Shown: positions 45,247-54,305, counted from the first letter of the stretch. The stretch: DNA of 64,000 bases from Bacillus sp. NP157 (GCA_018889975.1 CP076546.1:3906001-3970000), one strand, 5' to 3'. Notes: generated by a model from the sequence alone, not told the origin. Numbers and translations are program-made.

Positions 45247-45270
45247 GTGTAGGAGCGCGCCTGCGCGCGA
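45247..45270 (+). repeat. REP sequence closing composite element D
   Basis: GTGTAGGAGCGCGCC plus hairpin, in the same orientation as the upstream receptor gene and the first REP at 44981. Confidence 0.85.
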
Positions 45271-45327
45271 ACCAGGGCATGGCGGCGTAGCCGCAGCGTG
45301 GTCGGCGCAATCGGTGCTGGGTCGGGA

Positions 45328-46476
45328 TCAGGCGGTGTAGACGCGGTTGCCGTTGATCCAGGTTTCGACGACGGTGTAGGTGTCGTCCATGACGACGAAG
45401 TCGGCGCGGTAGCCGGCTGCGATGTGGCCGTGGGTGGCGCCGAGGCCGAGGAAGGCGGCGGGGTAGGTGGAGGCCATGCGGGCGGCTTCGTCGTACGGGA
45501 CGCCGACCATTTCGATGGTGTTGCGTACGGCGCTGGCCATGTCGAGGGCGGAGCCGGCGAGGGTGCCGTCGGCGGTCTGGCAGACGCCGTCTTTGGCGGT
45601 GATGGTTTCGCCCTTGAGCACGAAGTGGGGGTCGTCGGAGCCGACGGGGGGCATCGCGTCGGTGACGAGCATCATCTTTTCGCGGGTTTTCGCGGCGATG
45701 GCGACGCGCAGGGAGGCGGGGTGGACGTGGTGGCCGTCGACGATCAGGCCGCACCAGCTGGCGTGGTCTTCGAGCGCGGCGCCGACGACGCCGGGTTCGC
45801 GGCTGGTGAACGGGGTCATGGCGTTGAACAGGTGGGTGAAGCCACGTACGCCCATCGACAGGGCGTGGCGCGTGGTTTCGTAGTCGGCGGCGGTGTGGCC
45901 GGCGCAGACGATGACGCCGTTGTCGACCAGCTGGCGCAGCACGTCGTCGCTGGCGCGTTCGGGGGCGAGGGTCAGCAGGGTGACGCCGCCGTGGCGGCGG
46001 GCGACCATGGCGATGTCGTCGGCGCCGGCGATGCGGAACTTCGCCGGGTCATGCACGCCCTTGCGTTCCGGTGCGATGAACGGGCCTTCGAGATGCACGC
46101 CGAGCACGCCCGGCACGCCCTGGGCCACGGCATCGTTGACGGCGTCGATCGCACGCGACATCACTTCGGCGTCGTCGCTGATCAGCGTCGGCAGGAAACC
46201 CGTGGTGCCGTATTTCGCGTGGGCGACACCGATCGCGCGGATCGCATCGACGGTCGGCTGGTCGTTGAACAACACGCCGCCACCGCCATTGACCTGGCAG
46301 TCGATGAACCCCGGCAACAGCGTCCGCCCACCCAGGTCATGCCGTTCCGCCGCACGCACCCGCGGATCCGAAGGCAAAGCCAACCCGGTGATCTTCCCGT
46401 CGTCCACCAGCACGGCGAAGCCAGTCTGGAAACCGTTGTCGGTGAGAACGCGGCCGTTGGTCAGGGTGATGGTCAT
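45328..46476 (-). CDS. nagA: N-acetylglucosamine-6-phosphate deacetylase
   Basis: 382 residues from ATG 46476 (MTITLTNGRVLTDNGFQTG). Amidohydrolase landmarks are LLPGFIDCQVNGGGGVLFND, GVHLEGPFIAPERKG (metal Glu), VCAGHTAADYETT (His), FTHLFNAMTPFTSREPG (His) and VTDAMPPVGSDD (catalytic Asp). It removes acetate from GlcNAc-6-P in the cytoplasm. It is last in the nagQ-nagB-II-nagA set, 178 bp after nagB-II; that gap holds an imperfect inverted repeat. The 3' half uses C-ending codons unusually heavily (plus strand G-rich). Confidence 0.96.
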   Translation of the reverse strand: MTITLTNGRVLTDNGFQTGFAVLVDDGKITGLALPSDPRVRAAERHDLGGRTLLPGFIDCQVNGGGGVLFNDQPTVDAIRAIGVAHAKYGTTGFLPTLISDDAEVMSRAIDAVNDAVAQGVPGVLGVHLEGPFIAPERKGVHDPAKFRIAGADDIAMVARRHGGVTLLTLAPERASDDVLRQLVDNGVIVCAGHTAADYETTRHALSMGVRGFTHLFNAMTPFTSREPGVVGAALEDHASWCGLIVDGHHVHPASLRVAIAAKTREKMMLVTDAMPPVGSDDPHFVLKGETITAKDGVCQTADGTLAGSALDMASAVRNTIEMVGVPYDEAARMASTYPAAFLGLGATHGHIAAGYRADFVVMDDTYTVVETWINGNRVYTA

Positions 46477-46508
46477 GGCGAGGCTTCCGGGGTGTTGGGC
46501 GATGAGTC

Positions 46509-46647
46509 GGTGGGGATGGGAAATGGGAAGTGGGGGCGCGGGCATGTGGCGGGCGGCAAGCATGCAAGGGTGCGGGATGTGCTTCGTCGGCGCAGCTGCA
46601 GGTGCCCTCGCGCGCCACGACTATCCCCCCACTCCCCATCTCCCACC
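46509..46647. repeat. Imperfect inverted repeat between nagB-II and nagA
   Basis: A G-rich arm (46509-46536, GGTGGGGATGGGAAATGGG...) is matched with gaps by a C-rich arm (46625-46647, CCCCCCACTCCCCATCTCC...). About 90 bp lie between them. The mismatches and spacing make it an old or unusual repeat rather than a terminator. Confidence 0.4.
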
Positions 46648-46654
46648 TCCGCTC

Positions 46655-47689
46655 TCACACCGTCTCCGTCACCTTGTTCAAATGCGGCGGCACGTCGGGA
46701 TTGAACCCGCGCTTGATCGCCAGTGCGGCGGTGGCGCGGTAGAAGCTCTGCACGGTGACCAGCGGCGCGGCGACCGGTGCGGTGGCGACCAGCGGCAGCA
46801 CGCCTTCGCCGGTGGCGCCGGGGGCGGCGATCCAGACCCTGGCGCCGCGTTTGCGGAACTCGGCGGCGACGTCGAGCACGCCGGGCAGGGTGTCGTCGTT
46901 CTGGGCGAAGAACAGTACCGGAAAATCCGGGCCGACCAGCGCCATCGGGCCGTGCTTCACTTCGGCGGCGCTGAAGGCTTCGGCGTGCAGGCCGCAGGTT
47001 TCCTTGAACTTCAGTGCGGCTTCCAGGGCGCCGGCAAAGCCGAAGCCGCGGCCGACGACGAACAGGTTGTGCGCGTCGACGAGGCCGTCGGTGAGCGAGG
47101 TCCAGTCGGCGTCCCAGCCCTGGCGAAGCTGTGCGGGCAGCGCGGCGATGGCGTCGGCGATCTCGGCCTTGCCGCTCCAGCGGGCGGCGATGTGCAGGAT
47201 CGCGAAGAGTGCGCCGAGGTAGCTCTTGGTCGCGGCGACGCTGGTTTCCGGGCCGGCGTGCAAGGGCACGACCACGTCGGCGACGGCGGCCAGCGGGGAA
47301 TCGACGACGTTGACCAGGGCGACCACGTACGCACCGGCGCGCTTGGCGGCTTCGGCGTTGCGGACCAGGTCGGGGCTCTTGCCCGACTGCGAGACGGCGA
47401 CGTAGAGCGCGCCATCGAGGTGCTGCGAGGCGTGGTAGATCGAGGTCACCGACGGCGAGGCCGACGCGGTGACGACGCCGAGCTGGGTCTCGAAGACGTA
47501 CTTGGCGTACATCGCCGCGTGGTCGGAGCTGCCGCGGGCGCAGGTGATCACCATCCGCGGCGGGTTCGCGCGCAGGCGCTCGGCCAGTGCGCTGACGACG
47601 GCTTCGTTCTGGGCCAGCTGGCGCTCGACGACCTCGGCGGTCTCGTGGGCTTCGCGGAACATCAGGGTGTCTTGCGGCTGCAGGGTCAT
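46655..47689 (-). CDS. nagB-II: Glucosamine-6-phosphate deaminase, SIS-domain type (NagB-II)
   Basis: 344 residues with two SIS domains: VITCARGSSDHAAMYAKYVFE, YVAVSQSGKSPDLVRN, VVGRGFGFAGALEAALKFKETCGLHAEAFSAAEVKHGP, ending HLNKVTETV. It resembles the isomerase half of GlmS without the glutaminase domain. In Shewanella and Xanthomonas nag clusters this type replaces classical NagB, turning GlcN-6-P into fructose-6-P and ammonia. It is 13 bp after the regulator gene and upstream of nagA. Confidence 0.92.
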   Translation of the reverse strand: MTLQPQDTLMFREAHETAEVVERQLAQNEAVVSALAERLRANPPRMVITCARGSSDHAAMYAKYVFETQLGVVTASASPSVTSIYHASQHLDGALYVAVSQSGKSPDLVRNAEAAKRAGAYVVALVNVVDSPLAAVADVVVPLHAGPETSVAATKSYLGALFAILHIAARWSGKAEIADAIAALPAQLRQGWDADWTSLTDGLVDAHNLFVVGRGFGFAGALEAALKFKETCGLHAEAFSAAEVKHGPMALVGPDFPVLFFAQNDDTLPGVLDVAAEFRKRGARVWIAAPGATGEGVLPLVATAPVAAPLVTVQSFYRATAALAIKRGFNPDVPPHLNKVTETV

Positions 47690-47702
47690 CGTCGTTCGCT
47701 CG

Positions 47703-48455
47703 TCAATCGCTTTGCAGTTCCGCCACGAAATCGTAGATATCGCCGCGGTACCAGGAGTTGGTGAACTCGACGATGCGCCCGTCGTCGAGGAAGCTGCGCC
47801 GTTCGATGTTCAGGCCGGCGCTGCCGGCCGGCAGGCGCAGCAGGCGGATCTGCGCCGGACCCAGGACCACGGCGCGCAGACGCTGCAGGGCGCGGTTGGG
47901 ACGGTGGCCGAGCTTGTCGAGGGCTTCGTAAAGCGAGTCCTCGACCAGGCCGGGGTCGGGCAGCAGCGCGAGGGGCACCGCGCTGCGCTCGATCGCCAGC
48001 GGCTCGTCGCCCGCGTAACGCAGGCGATGGAGGCGGCAGACCAGGGTGCCCGGCGACAGGTTCATCGCCATGGCTTCCTCGGGATTGACCTCGCCGATGG
48101 CTTTTTCGAAGAACTCCGAGCGCGGGTTCAGGCCGCGGGCGCGCAGGTCTTCGGTGAAGCTGGTCATGCGCGACAGCGGTTTGACGATGCGCTCGGACAC
48201 GAAGGTGCCGGCGCCGTGCCGCTGGGTCAGCAGGCCGTCCTCGACCAGGCCACCGATGGCCTTGCGAACGGTGACCCGGGACAGGGTGAGGGCCCTGGCC
48301 AGGTCACGTTCGCTCGGCAAGGCGTGGCCCACCTGCACTTCGCCGTTCTCGATCACGTTGCGGATGGCCCGGCGCAGGCGCATGTACGCCAGCGGCAGCC
48401 GGGCAGCCGGATCGTGTTGCAAGCGCTGGTATTCAACGACGAGGGCGGATTCCAT
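47703..48455 (-). CDS. nagQ: GntR/HutC-family regulator of GlcNAc use (NagQ-like)
   Basis: 250 residues from ATG 48455; an upstream in-frame GTG at 48482 would run through a putative operator. The N-terminal winged helix is MRLRRAIRNVIENGEVQVGHALPSERDLARALTLSRVTVRKAIGGLVEDGLLTQRHGAGTFV. The C-terminal UTRA effector domain (about 90-240) shows LRARGLNPRSEFFEKAIGEVNPEEA. HutC members such as DasR and NagR bind GlcN-6-P and recognise TGGT-type half-sites. It heads the nagQ-nagB-II-nagA operon. Confidence 0.92.
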   Translation of the reverse strand: MESALVVEYQRLQHDPAARLPLAYMRLRRAIRNVIENGEVQVGHALPSERDLARALTLSRVTVRKAIGGLVEDGLLTQRHGAGTFVSERIVKPLSRMTSFTEDLRARGLNPRSEFFEKAIGEVNPEEAMAMNLSPGTLVCRLHRLRYAGDEPLAIERSAVPLALLPDPGLVEDSLYEALDKLGHRPNRALQRLRAVVLGPAQIRLLRLPAGSAGLNIERRSFLDDGRIVEFTNSWYRGDIYDFVAELQSD

Positions 48456-48464
48456 GCCGGGAAG

Positions 48465-48476
48465 ATACCAATACCC
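48465..48476 (-). promoter_or_regulatory. Tandem GGTAT motif at the nagQ start, candidate autoregulatory site
   Basis: On the minus strand GGGTATTGGTAT lies 10 bp before the nagQ ATG. TTGGTAT matches the half-site expected for HutC-type NAG regulators and recurs in the zwf promoter (48614-48651). Confidence 0.45.
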
Positions 48477-48557
48477 GACCACTGCGGCAAGGCAGTTTTC
48501 GCCCCGGGGGCCGCCCCACTGGACCGAACGTTTGTTTGCACGATCTAAATCAGACGT

Positions 48558-48569
48558 GAAAACGTTTCC
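48558..48569. promoter_or_regulatory. LacI-type palindrome GAAAACGTTTCC upstream of zwf
   Basis: A 12-bp near-perfect palindrome centred on ACGT, 124 bp before the zwf start. A related AAACGTTTCC lies upstream of glucokinase (58836-58847). LacI-family operators have this shape. Confidence 0.45.
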
Positions 48570-48613
48570 TTCGTGTGATCACAAGGTTACGTACAGGGGA
48601 AGGGCAAGCGGAT

Positions 48614-48651
48614 TGGTACGGGGCTGGTACCTCGTGGTATGTCACTGGTAC
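48614..48651 (+). promoter_or_regulatory. Four TGGTAC/T boxes with helical spacing before zwf
   Basis: TGGTAC at 48614, TGGTAC at 48625, TGGTAT at 48635 and TGGTAC at 48646 are spaced 11, 10 and 11 bp, so all face one side of the helix. They lie between the divergent nagQ and zwf genes, ending 42 bp before the zwf GTG. The half-site fits HutC-type regulators, and NagQ is encoded next door. Confidence 0.6.
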
Positions 48652-48692
48652 GATCCTTGGGCATACCTCCCAGAACTTATCGAGGCACCGTC

Positions 48693-50165
48693 GTGAGCGC
48701 TCCTTCCCTCCCGGTTGAACCCTTTGACCTGGTCATCTTTGGCGGCACCGGCGATCTCGCCATCCGCAAGCTTCTCCCCGCGCTGTACCACCGCTTCCTG
48801 GATGGCCAGCTGCAGCCCGGCAGCCGGATCATCGGCGTCGCCCGCGAAGGCCTCGACGACGCGGGTTACCGCGAGCAGGTGCGCAGCGCCGTCGAGAAGG
48901 CCGTCGCCCACGTGGCCCCGGCCCAGCTGGATGCCTTCATCGAGATGGTCGGCTATCGCTCGCTGGACGCCCGCAAGGCGGACGGCTGGGACGAGTTCGC
49001 GGCGCTCATGGGTGAACACGCCAGCCACATCCGCGTGTTCTACCTGTCGACCTCGCCGGAGATCTTCACCGACATCTGCCAGCGCCTCGGCGGCCTCGGC
49101 CTGAATGGCGAGCGTTCGCGCGTGGTGCTGGAGAAGCCGATCGGCCGCGACCTGAAGAGCGCCAACGCCATCAACGATGCCGTGGCCCAGGTCTTCAGCG
49201 AAGCGCAGACCTACCGCATCGACCATTACCTCGGTAAGGAAACGGTGCAGAACCTGCTGGCGCTGCGTTTCGGCAATGCGCTGTTCGAGCCGCTGTGGAA
49301 CGCCCAGCACATCGACCACGTGCAGATCACCGTCGCCGAAACCGTCGGCGTCGGCCATCGCGCGGGTTACTACGACCGTGCCGGCGCGCTGCGCGACATG
49401 GTCCAGAACCACATCCTGCAGCTGCTGTGCATGCTCGCCATGGAGCCGCCGTCGTCGCTGGCGCCGGACGCCGTGCGCGACGAGAAACTCAAGGTGCTGC
49501 GCTCGCTGCGCCCGATCAACGCCAGCAACGCGGCCCAGCTCACCGTGCGTGGCCAGTACCGGGCGGGCGCGGCCGAAGGCCAGGGCGTGCCGGGTTACTT
49601 CGAGGAACTCGGCAGCGACCAGTCGAAGACCGAAACCTTCGTCGCCCTCAAGGCGGAGATCGGTAACTGGCGCTGGGCCGGCGTGCCGTTCTACCTGCGC
49701 ACCGGCAAGCGCCTGCCGAACCGTGTGTCGGAGATCGTGGTGGTGTTCCGCGCCCTGCCGCATTCGATCTTCGATCCCGCCAGCGGTCCGCTGCTGCCCA
49801 ACCGCCTGACGCTGCGCCTGCAGCCGGACGAGGGGGTGAAGCTGTGGCTGACCATCAAGCATCCGGGTCCGGGTGGCTTGCGCCTGCGCCACGTGCCGCT
49901 CGACATGAGCTTCGCGACGGCGTTCGGCGTGCAGCAGCCCGATGCCTACGAGCGGCTGATCCTCGATGTCGTGCGTGGTAACCCGACCCTGTTCATGCGT
50001 CGCGACGAAGTCGAGGCGGCATGGAACTGGGCCGGCCCCATCCTCGACGCGTGGGAAGCAAGCGGCGACACGCCGAAGCCGTATACCGCAGGTACCTGGG
50101 GTCCCAGCGCCGCCGTGGCGCTTATCGAACGCGATGGCCGCACCTGGGCCGAGGACGCTGCATGA
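48693..50165 (+). CDS. zwf: Glucose-6-phosphate 1-dehydrogenase
   Basis: 490 residues from GTG 48693, which has CGAGG 7-12 bp upstream; the frame is open to an ATG 54 bp earlier but without a site and over the operator boxes. Motifs are VIFGGTGDLAIRKLLPALYH (NADP fold) and the active site TYRIDHYLGKETVQNLLALRF. It oxidises glucose-6-P to 6-phosphogluconolactone, the entry to the Entner-Doudoroff route encoded downstream. Its stop overlaps the pgl start (ATGA). Confidence 0.97.
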   Translation: MSAPSLPVEPFDLVIFGGTGDLAIRKLLPALYHRFLDGQLQPGSRIIGVAREGLDDAGYREQVRSAVEKAVAHVAPAQLDAFIEMVGYRSLDARKADGWDEFAALMGEHASHIRVFYLSTSPEIFTDICQRLGGLGLNGERSRVVLEKPIGRDLKSANAINDAVAQVFSEAQTYRIDHYLGKETVQNLLALRFGNALFEPLWNAQHIDHVQITVAETVGVGHRAGYYDRAGALRDMVQNHILQLLCMLAMEPPSSLAPDAVRDEKLKVLRSLRPINASNAAQLTVRGQYRAGAAEGQGVPGYFEELGSDQSKTETFVALKAEIGNWRWAGVPFYLRTGKRLPNRVSEIVVVFRALPHSIFDPASGPLLPNRLTLRLQPDEGVKLWLTIKHPGPGGLRLRHVPLDMSFATAFGVQQPDAYERLILDVVRGNPTLFMRRDEVEAAWNWAGPILDAWEASGDTPKPYTAGTWGPSAAVALIERDGRTWAEDAA

Positions 50166-50863
50166 ACGCCAAGATCGAACGCCATGAATTCGCCGACAAA
50201 CTGACCCTTGCCGACCAGCTCGCCCGCGATATCGCGGCGAAGCTGGACGCCGCCATCAAGGCGCGCGGCAAAGCCACCATCGCGGTCTCCGGCGGCGGCA
50301 CGCCGAAGATGATGTTCGCCGTGCTCGCCGAGCAGGAGATCGACTGGTCGAAGGTGTCGATCACGCTGGTCGACGAGCGCTGGGTCGACACCGACAGCGA
50401 CCGTTCCAACGCGCGCCTGGTCGCGCAGCACCTGCTGCACCATGAAGCGCACACGGCCACCTTCGTGCCGCTGTTCGACAGCGCACACAAGGACGATGTC
50501 GACGCCGCCCTGGGCGATGTCGGCAAGCGCATCGATGCGCTCGGCCAGCCGCTCGACGTGGTCGTGCTCGGCATGGGCCCGGACGGGCATACCGCCTCGT
50601 TCTTCCCGGGTGGCGACAACCTCGCCGCGGCGCTGGATCCGAACGGCACGCAGACCGTGATCTCGATGCGCGCCGGCGGTGCCGGCGAGCCGCGCATCAC
50701 GCTGACGCTGCCGCGCGTGCTCGACGCGGGCACGCTGTACCTGCACATCGAAGGCGACGACAAGAAGGCGTTGCTGGCCCGGGCCGAGGCTGGCGAAGAG
50801 CTGCCGATCGGCGCCGTGCTCGGCCAGGATCGCGTTCCCGTCCACGTCTTCTGGGCGCCCTGA
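50162..50863 (+). CDS. pgl: 6-phosphogluconolactonase
   Basis: 233 residues from ATG 50162, overlapping the zwf stop by four bases. It belongs to the DevB/SOL type: TIAVSGGGTPKMMFAVLAEQEIDW, ITLVDERWVDTDSDRSNARL, VVLGMGPDGHTASFFPGGDNL. It hydrolyses the lactone made by Zwf to 6-phosphogluconate. It is the second gene of the zwf-pgl-edd-eda operon and is translationally coupled to zwf. Confidence 0.96.
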   Translation: MNAKIERHEFADKLTLADQLARDIAAKLDAAIKARGKATIAVSGGGTPKMMFAVLAEQEIDWSKVSITLVDERWVDTDSDRSNARLVAQHLLHHEAHTATFVPLFDSAHKDDVDAALGDVGKRIDALGQPLDVVVLGMGPDGHTASFFPGGDNLAAALDPNGTQTVISMRAGGAGEPRITLTLPRVLDAGTLYLHIEGDDKKALLARAEAGEELPIGAVLGQDRVPVHVFWAP

Positions 50864-50905
50864 GCGGCGCCCGTTCCATCTGGTCAAAGCCCGAGAACAC
50901 ACGCC

Positions 50906-52717
50906 ATGACCCTGCATCCCGTCCTCGCCGAGGTGACCCAGCGCATTGTCGAGCGTAGCCATGCCACGCGCGCGGCCTACCTCGCCAAGATCGACGCCGC
51001 TCGCGGCAAAGGTGCCCGTCGCCACCACCTGTCCTGCGGCAACATCGCGCACGGCTTCGCCGCCTCGTGCGAGTCCGACAAGGATGCGCTGCGCAACGGC
51101 CATGCTGCCAACATCGCGATCGTCACCGCGTACAACGACATGCTCTCGGCGCACCAGCCGTACGAGGGTTACCCGGAGCGCATCCGCACCGTCGCCCGTC
51201 GCCTTGGCGCCACGGCGCAGGTCGCCGGTGGCGTGCCGGCGATGTGCGACGGCGTCACCCAGGGGCGTCCGGGCATGGAGCTGTCGCTGTTCTCGCGCGA
51301 CCTGATCGCCATGGCCACGGCGGTGTCGCTTTCGCACGACATGTACGAAGGCGCGCTCTACCTCGGCATCTGCGACAAGATCGTGCCCGGCATGCTGATC
51401 GGCGCGTTGTCGTTCGGCCACCTCGCCAGCGCCTTCGTGCCCTCGGGCCCGATGCCGTCGGGTATCCCGAACGAAGAGAAGTCCAAGGTCCGCCAGGCCT
51501 TCGCCGCCGGCAAGGCCTCGCGCGCGGAGCTGCTCGAAGCCGAGGCGCGTTCCTACCACGGCGCGGGCACCTGCACCTTCTACGGCACGGCCAACTCCAA
51601 CCAGATGCTGATGGAGATCATGGGCGTGCACCTGCCCGGGTCGAGCTTCGAGCCGCCGGACACGCCGCTGCGCAACGCGTTGACCGACGCGACCGTGGAA
51701 CGCGTGCTGGCGTCCGACTGCATCGGTGACCATTACATGCCGGTCGGCCGCATCATCGACGAACGCGCCATCGTCAATGGCGTGGTCGGCTTGCACGCCA
51801 CTGGTGGTTCGACCAACCACCTGCTGCACCTGGTGGCGATCGCGCGCGCGGCGGGCATCGACCTGCGCTGGGACGATTTCGACGCGCTGTCGTCGGTCGT
51901 GCCGCTACTGGCGCGCGTGTATCCGAATGGCTACGCGGACGTGAACCACTTCCACGATGCCGGCGGCATGGGCTTCCTGATGGACCAGCTGCTCGACGCG
52001 GGCCTGCTGCACAACGACGTGAACACGATCATGGGCCACGGCCTCGAGGCCTATCGCCAGCTGCCCGTGCTTGACGACGGCCGCCTCGCGTGGAAGCCGG
52101 TGTCGAAGGAAAGCGGTAACCGTGGCGTGCTCCGCGCGATCAGCGAACCGTTCCGCCACGACGGTGGCCTGCGCATGCTCAAGGGCAACCTCGGCCGCAG
52201 CGTGATCAAGGTCTCATCGGTGCCCGACGACCGCATGGTGATCGAAGCGCCGGCGATCGTGTTCGACGAGCAGGACGACGTGAAGGCGGCCTTCGATCGC
52301 GGCGAACTCAATCGCGACTTCGTCGCCGTGGTGCGTTTCCAGGGCCCGCGTGCGCGTGGCATGCCCGAGCTGCACAAGCTGACGCCGACGCTCAGCCTGC
52401 TGCAGGACCGTGGCTATCGCGTGGCGCTGGTGACCGACGGCCGCATGTCCGGCGCCTCCGGACGCGTCCCGGCGGCGATCCACGTCACGCCCGAAGCGGA
52501 AGCCGGCGGCCCGATCGCACGCGTTCGCACCGGCGACATGGTCCGCGTCGACGCCAACACCGGTTCGCTGGAGGTGCTGGTGGCGGCGGACGAGTGGAAC
52601 GCGCGCGTCCCCGACAACATCGACCTGGGTGTGCACCACACCGGCATGGGTCGCGAACTTTTTGCCATGTTCCGCCAGTCGGCCGTCGCGGCCGACCTCG
52701 GCGCGGGCGTGTTCTGA
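50906..52717 (+). CDS. edd: Phosphogluconate dehydratase
   Basis: 603 residues, the normal length. IlvD/Edd family: [79 protein letters not shown] and [23 protein letters not shown]. The cysteines hold the iron-sulfur cluster. It dehydrates 6-phosphogluconate to KDPG. It lies 42 bp after pgl and 12 bp before eda. Confidence 0.97.
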   Translation: MTLHPVLAEVTQRIVERSHATRAAYLAKIDAARGKGARRHHLSCGNIAHGFAASCESDKDALRNGHAANIAIVTAYNDMLSAHQPYEGYPERIRTVARRLGATAQVAGGVPAMCDGVTQGRPGMELSLFSRDLIAMATAVSLSHDMYEGALYLGICDKIVPGMLIGALSFGHLASAFVPSGPMPSGIPNEEKSKVRQAFAAGKASRAELLEAEARSYHGAGTCTFYGTANSNQMLMEIMGVHLPGSSFEPPDTPLRNALTDATVERVLASDCIGDHYMPVGRIIDERAIVNGVVGLHATGGSTNHLLHLVAIARAAGIDLRWDDFDALSSVVPLLARVYPNGYADVNHFHDAGGMGFLMDQLLDAGLLHNDVNTIMGHGLEAYRQLPVLDDGRLAWKPVSKESGNRGVLRAISEPFRHDGGLRMLKGNLGRSVIKVSSVPDDRMVIEAPAIVFDEQDDVKAAFDRGELNRDFVAVVRFQGPRARGMPELHKLTPTLSLLQDRGYRVALVTDGRMSGASGRVPAAIHVTPEAEAGGPIARVRTGDMVRVDANTGSLEVLVAADEWNARVPDNIDLGVHHTGMGRELFAMFRQSAVAADLGAGVF

Positions 52718-52729
52718 ACTACCGGAGCA

Positions 52730-53380
52730 ATGATGAGCAACGAAGCAAAGCAGGCCAAGGTCGCATCCACCCTCGCACTCGCACCGGTGGTTCCGGTGGT
52801 GATCATCGACGACGCGTCGAAGGCGGTGGGCATGGCTCGCGCCCTGGTCGCGGGTGGTATCCCGGCGATCGAGGTCACCCTGCGCACGCCGGCCGCGCTG
52901 GATGCGGTGCGTGCGATCGCGGCCGAAGTCGAAGGTGCGTTCATCGGCGTGGGCACCGTGCTTACCGCGAAAGACCTCGACGCCGCGCTGAAGGCCGGTG
53001 CGAAGTTCGCGGTGTCGCCGGGTAGCAGCCCGCGCCTGCTCGATGCGGCCGACGATTCCGAGCTGCCGTTGCTGCCGGGCGCGGCCACGTCGAGCGAAGC
53101 CATGGCCCTGCTCGAGCGTGGTTACCGCTTCCAGAAGTTCTTCCCGGCCGTGCCGGCGGGTGGCGCGAAGCTGATCGGCGCATGGGCGTCGCCGCTGCCG
53201 CAGATCACCTTCTGCCCGACCGGTGGCATCAGCCTCGCCAATGCCCCGGATTTCCTCTCGCTGCCCAACGTGGCCTGCGTGGGTGGATCGTGGCTGACCC
53301 CGGCCGACAAGCTCGCCGCCGGCGACTACGCCGCGATCGAAGCGCTGGCCCGCGAAGCCGCGCAGCTCAGGCGTCGCTGA
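52730..53380 (+). CDS. eda: KDPG aldolase (2-keto-3-deoxy-6-phosphogluconate aldolase)
   Basis: 216 residues from the first of two adjacent ATGs (52730/52733), with GGAGCA upstream. The class I aldolase has Glu48 in [29 protein letters not shown] and the Schiff-base Lys136 in FQKFFPA. It splits KDPG into pyruvate and glyceraldehyde-3-P, completing the Entner-Doudoroff pathway. It is the last gene of the operon. Confidence 0.97.
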   Translation: MMSNEAKQAKVASTLALAPVVPVVIIDDASKAVGMARALVAGGIPAIEVTLRTPAALDAVRAIAAEVEGAFIGVGTVLTAKDLDAALKAGAKFAVSPGSSPRLLDAADDSELPLLPGAATSSEAMALLERGYRFQKFFPAVPAGGAKLIGAWASPLPQITFCPTGGISLANAPDFLSLPNVACVGGSWLTPADKLAAGDYAAIEALAREAAQLRRR

Positions 53381-53450
53381 CCACGGCGGCGGGTAAACCG
53401 GGCCCGGGCGTGCGATCCTTCGCACTCCCGTATACCCAGTTCGTGGTCCC

Positions 53451-54305
53451 ATGGTTTACATCCTTCTTGCCGTTCTCTTCAGCGTCGCGGTTTCCGTCCT
53501 GCTGAAGCTCGCCCGTCGCGCGGGCATCGACATCGTCCAGGCCGTCGCCACGAATTACGTGGTGGCGTCCCTGCTCGCCTGGCAGCTGCTCGGCGCCACG
53601 CCGCAGGCGGTGATCGAGGCGAAGCCGACGTGGCCGCCGCTGGTCGCGCTGGGCATCCTGCTGCCCGCGATCTTCGTCGTGCTGGCACGGTCGGTACGCA
53701 CCGCCGGCATCGTTCGCACCGACGTGGCGCAGCGGCTGTCGCTGTTCGTCTCCCTGTTTGCCGCCTTCGTCTTCCTCGGCGACGTGCTGACCACGCAGAA
53801 GGCGCTCGGCATCGGCATCGCCCTGCTTGCCGTGGGCTGCGTCCTGTGGCGCAGGCAGCGCGGCACGACGGAGCCCGGTGCGTGGTGGGCGCCGCTGCTG
53901 GTGTTCGCGGGGTTCGGCGCGATCGACATCTGCTTCAAACTGGTGGCGAAGGCCGGCGCGTCGTTCGCCGCAGGCCTGCTGGGCGCGTTCCTGATCGCGA
54001 TGCTGCTGTGCTGGATCGTCGTCGCGGTGCGCGCCGCCGCTGGCAAGGCGCCGCTCACCCTGCGCAGCATCGGTTCCGGCGTGCTGCTGGGCGCCTTCAA
54101 CTTCGCCAACATCCTGTTCTACGTGAAGGGCCATGTCGCCCTGCCGAAGGATCCGTCCCTGGTCTTCGCATCGATGAACGTCGGCGTGGTGGTGCTGGGC
54201 ACGCTGGTCGGCGCCGTGGGCTTCAGGGAGAAGCTGGCGCCGGTGAACTGGGTGGGCATCGCGTTGGCCATCGCGGCGATCGTCGTGATGACCGTCGCCG
54301 TGTAG
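53451..54305 (+). CDS. DMT-superfamily (EamA) permease
   Basis: 284 residues and about ten helices in two EamA repeats. It starts MVYILLAVLFSVAVSVLLKLARRAGIDIVQA and ends with the second repeat FREKLAPVNWVGIALAIAAIVV. Such permeases export or import small metabolites; the substrate is not evident. The stop codon TAG is supplied by a REP (GTG TAG GAG) that begins inside the last codons. Confidence 0.88.
   Translation: MVYILLAVLFSVAVSVLLKLARRAGIDIVQAVATNYVVASLLAWQLLGATPQAVIEAKPTWPPLVALGILLPAIFVVLARSVRTAGIVRTDVAQRLSLFVSLFAAFVFLGDVLTTQKALGIGIALLAVGCVLWRRQRGTTEPGAWWAPLLVFAGFGAIDICFKLVAKAGASFAAGLLGAFLIAMLLCWIVVAVRAAAGKAPLTLRSIGSGVLLGAFNFANILFYVKGHVALPKDPSLVFASMNVGVVVLGTLVGAVGFREKLAPVNWVGIALAIAAIVVMTVAV

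Larger units (their letters stand above)
44835..45327. other. Gene-free region between the TonB receptor gene and nagA
   Basis: These 493 bp between convergent genes hold an intrinsic terminator (44894-44920), a REP (44981-45003), the 26-bp box (45014-45039), composite element copy D (45041-45177) and a second REP (45247-45270). No gene is supported. Confidence 0.75.
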
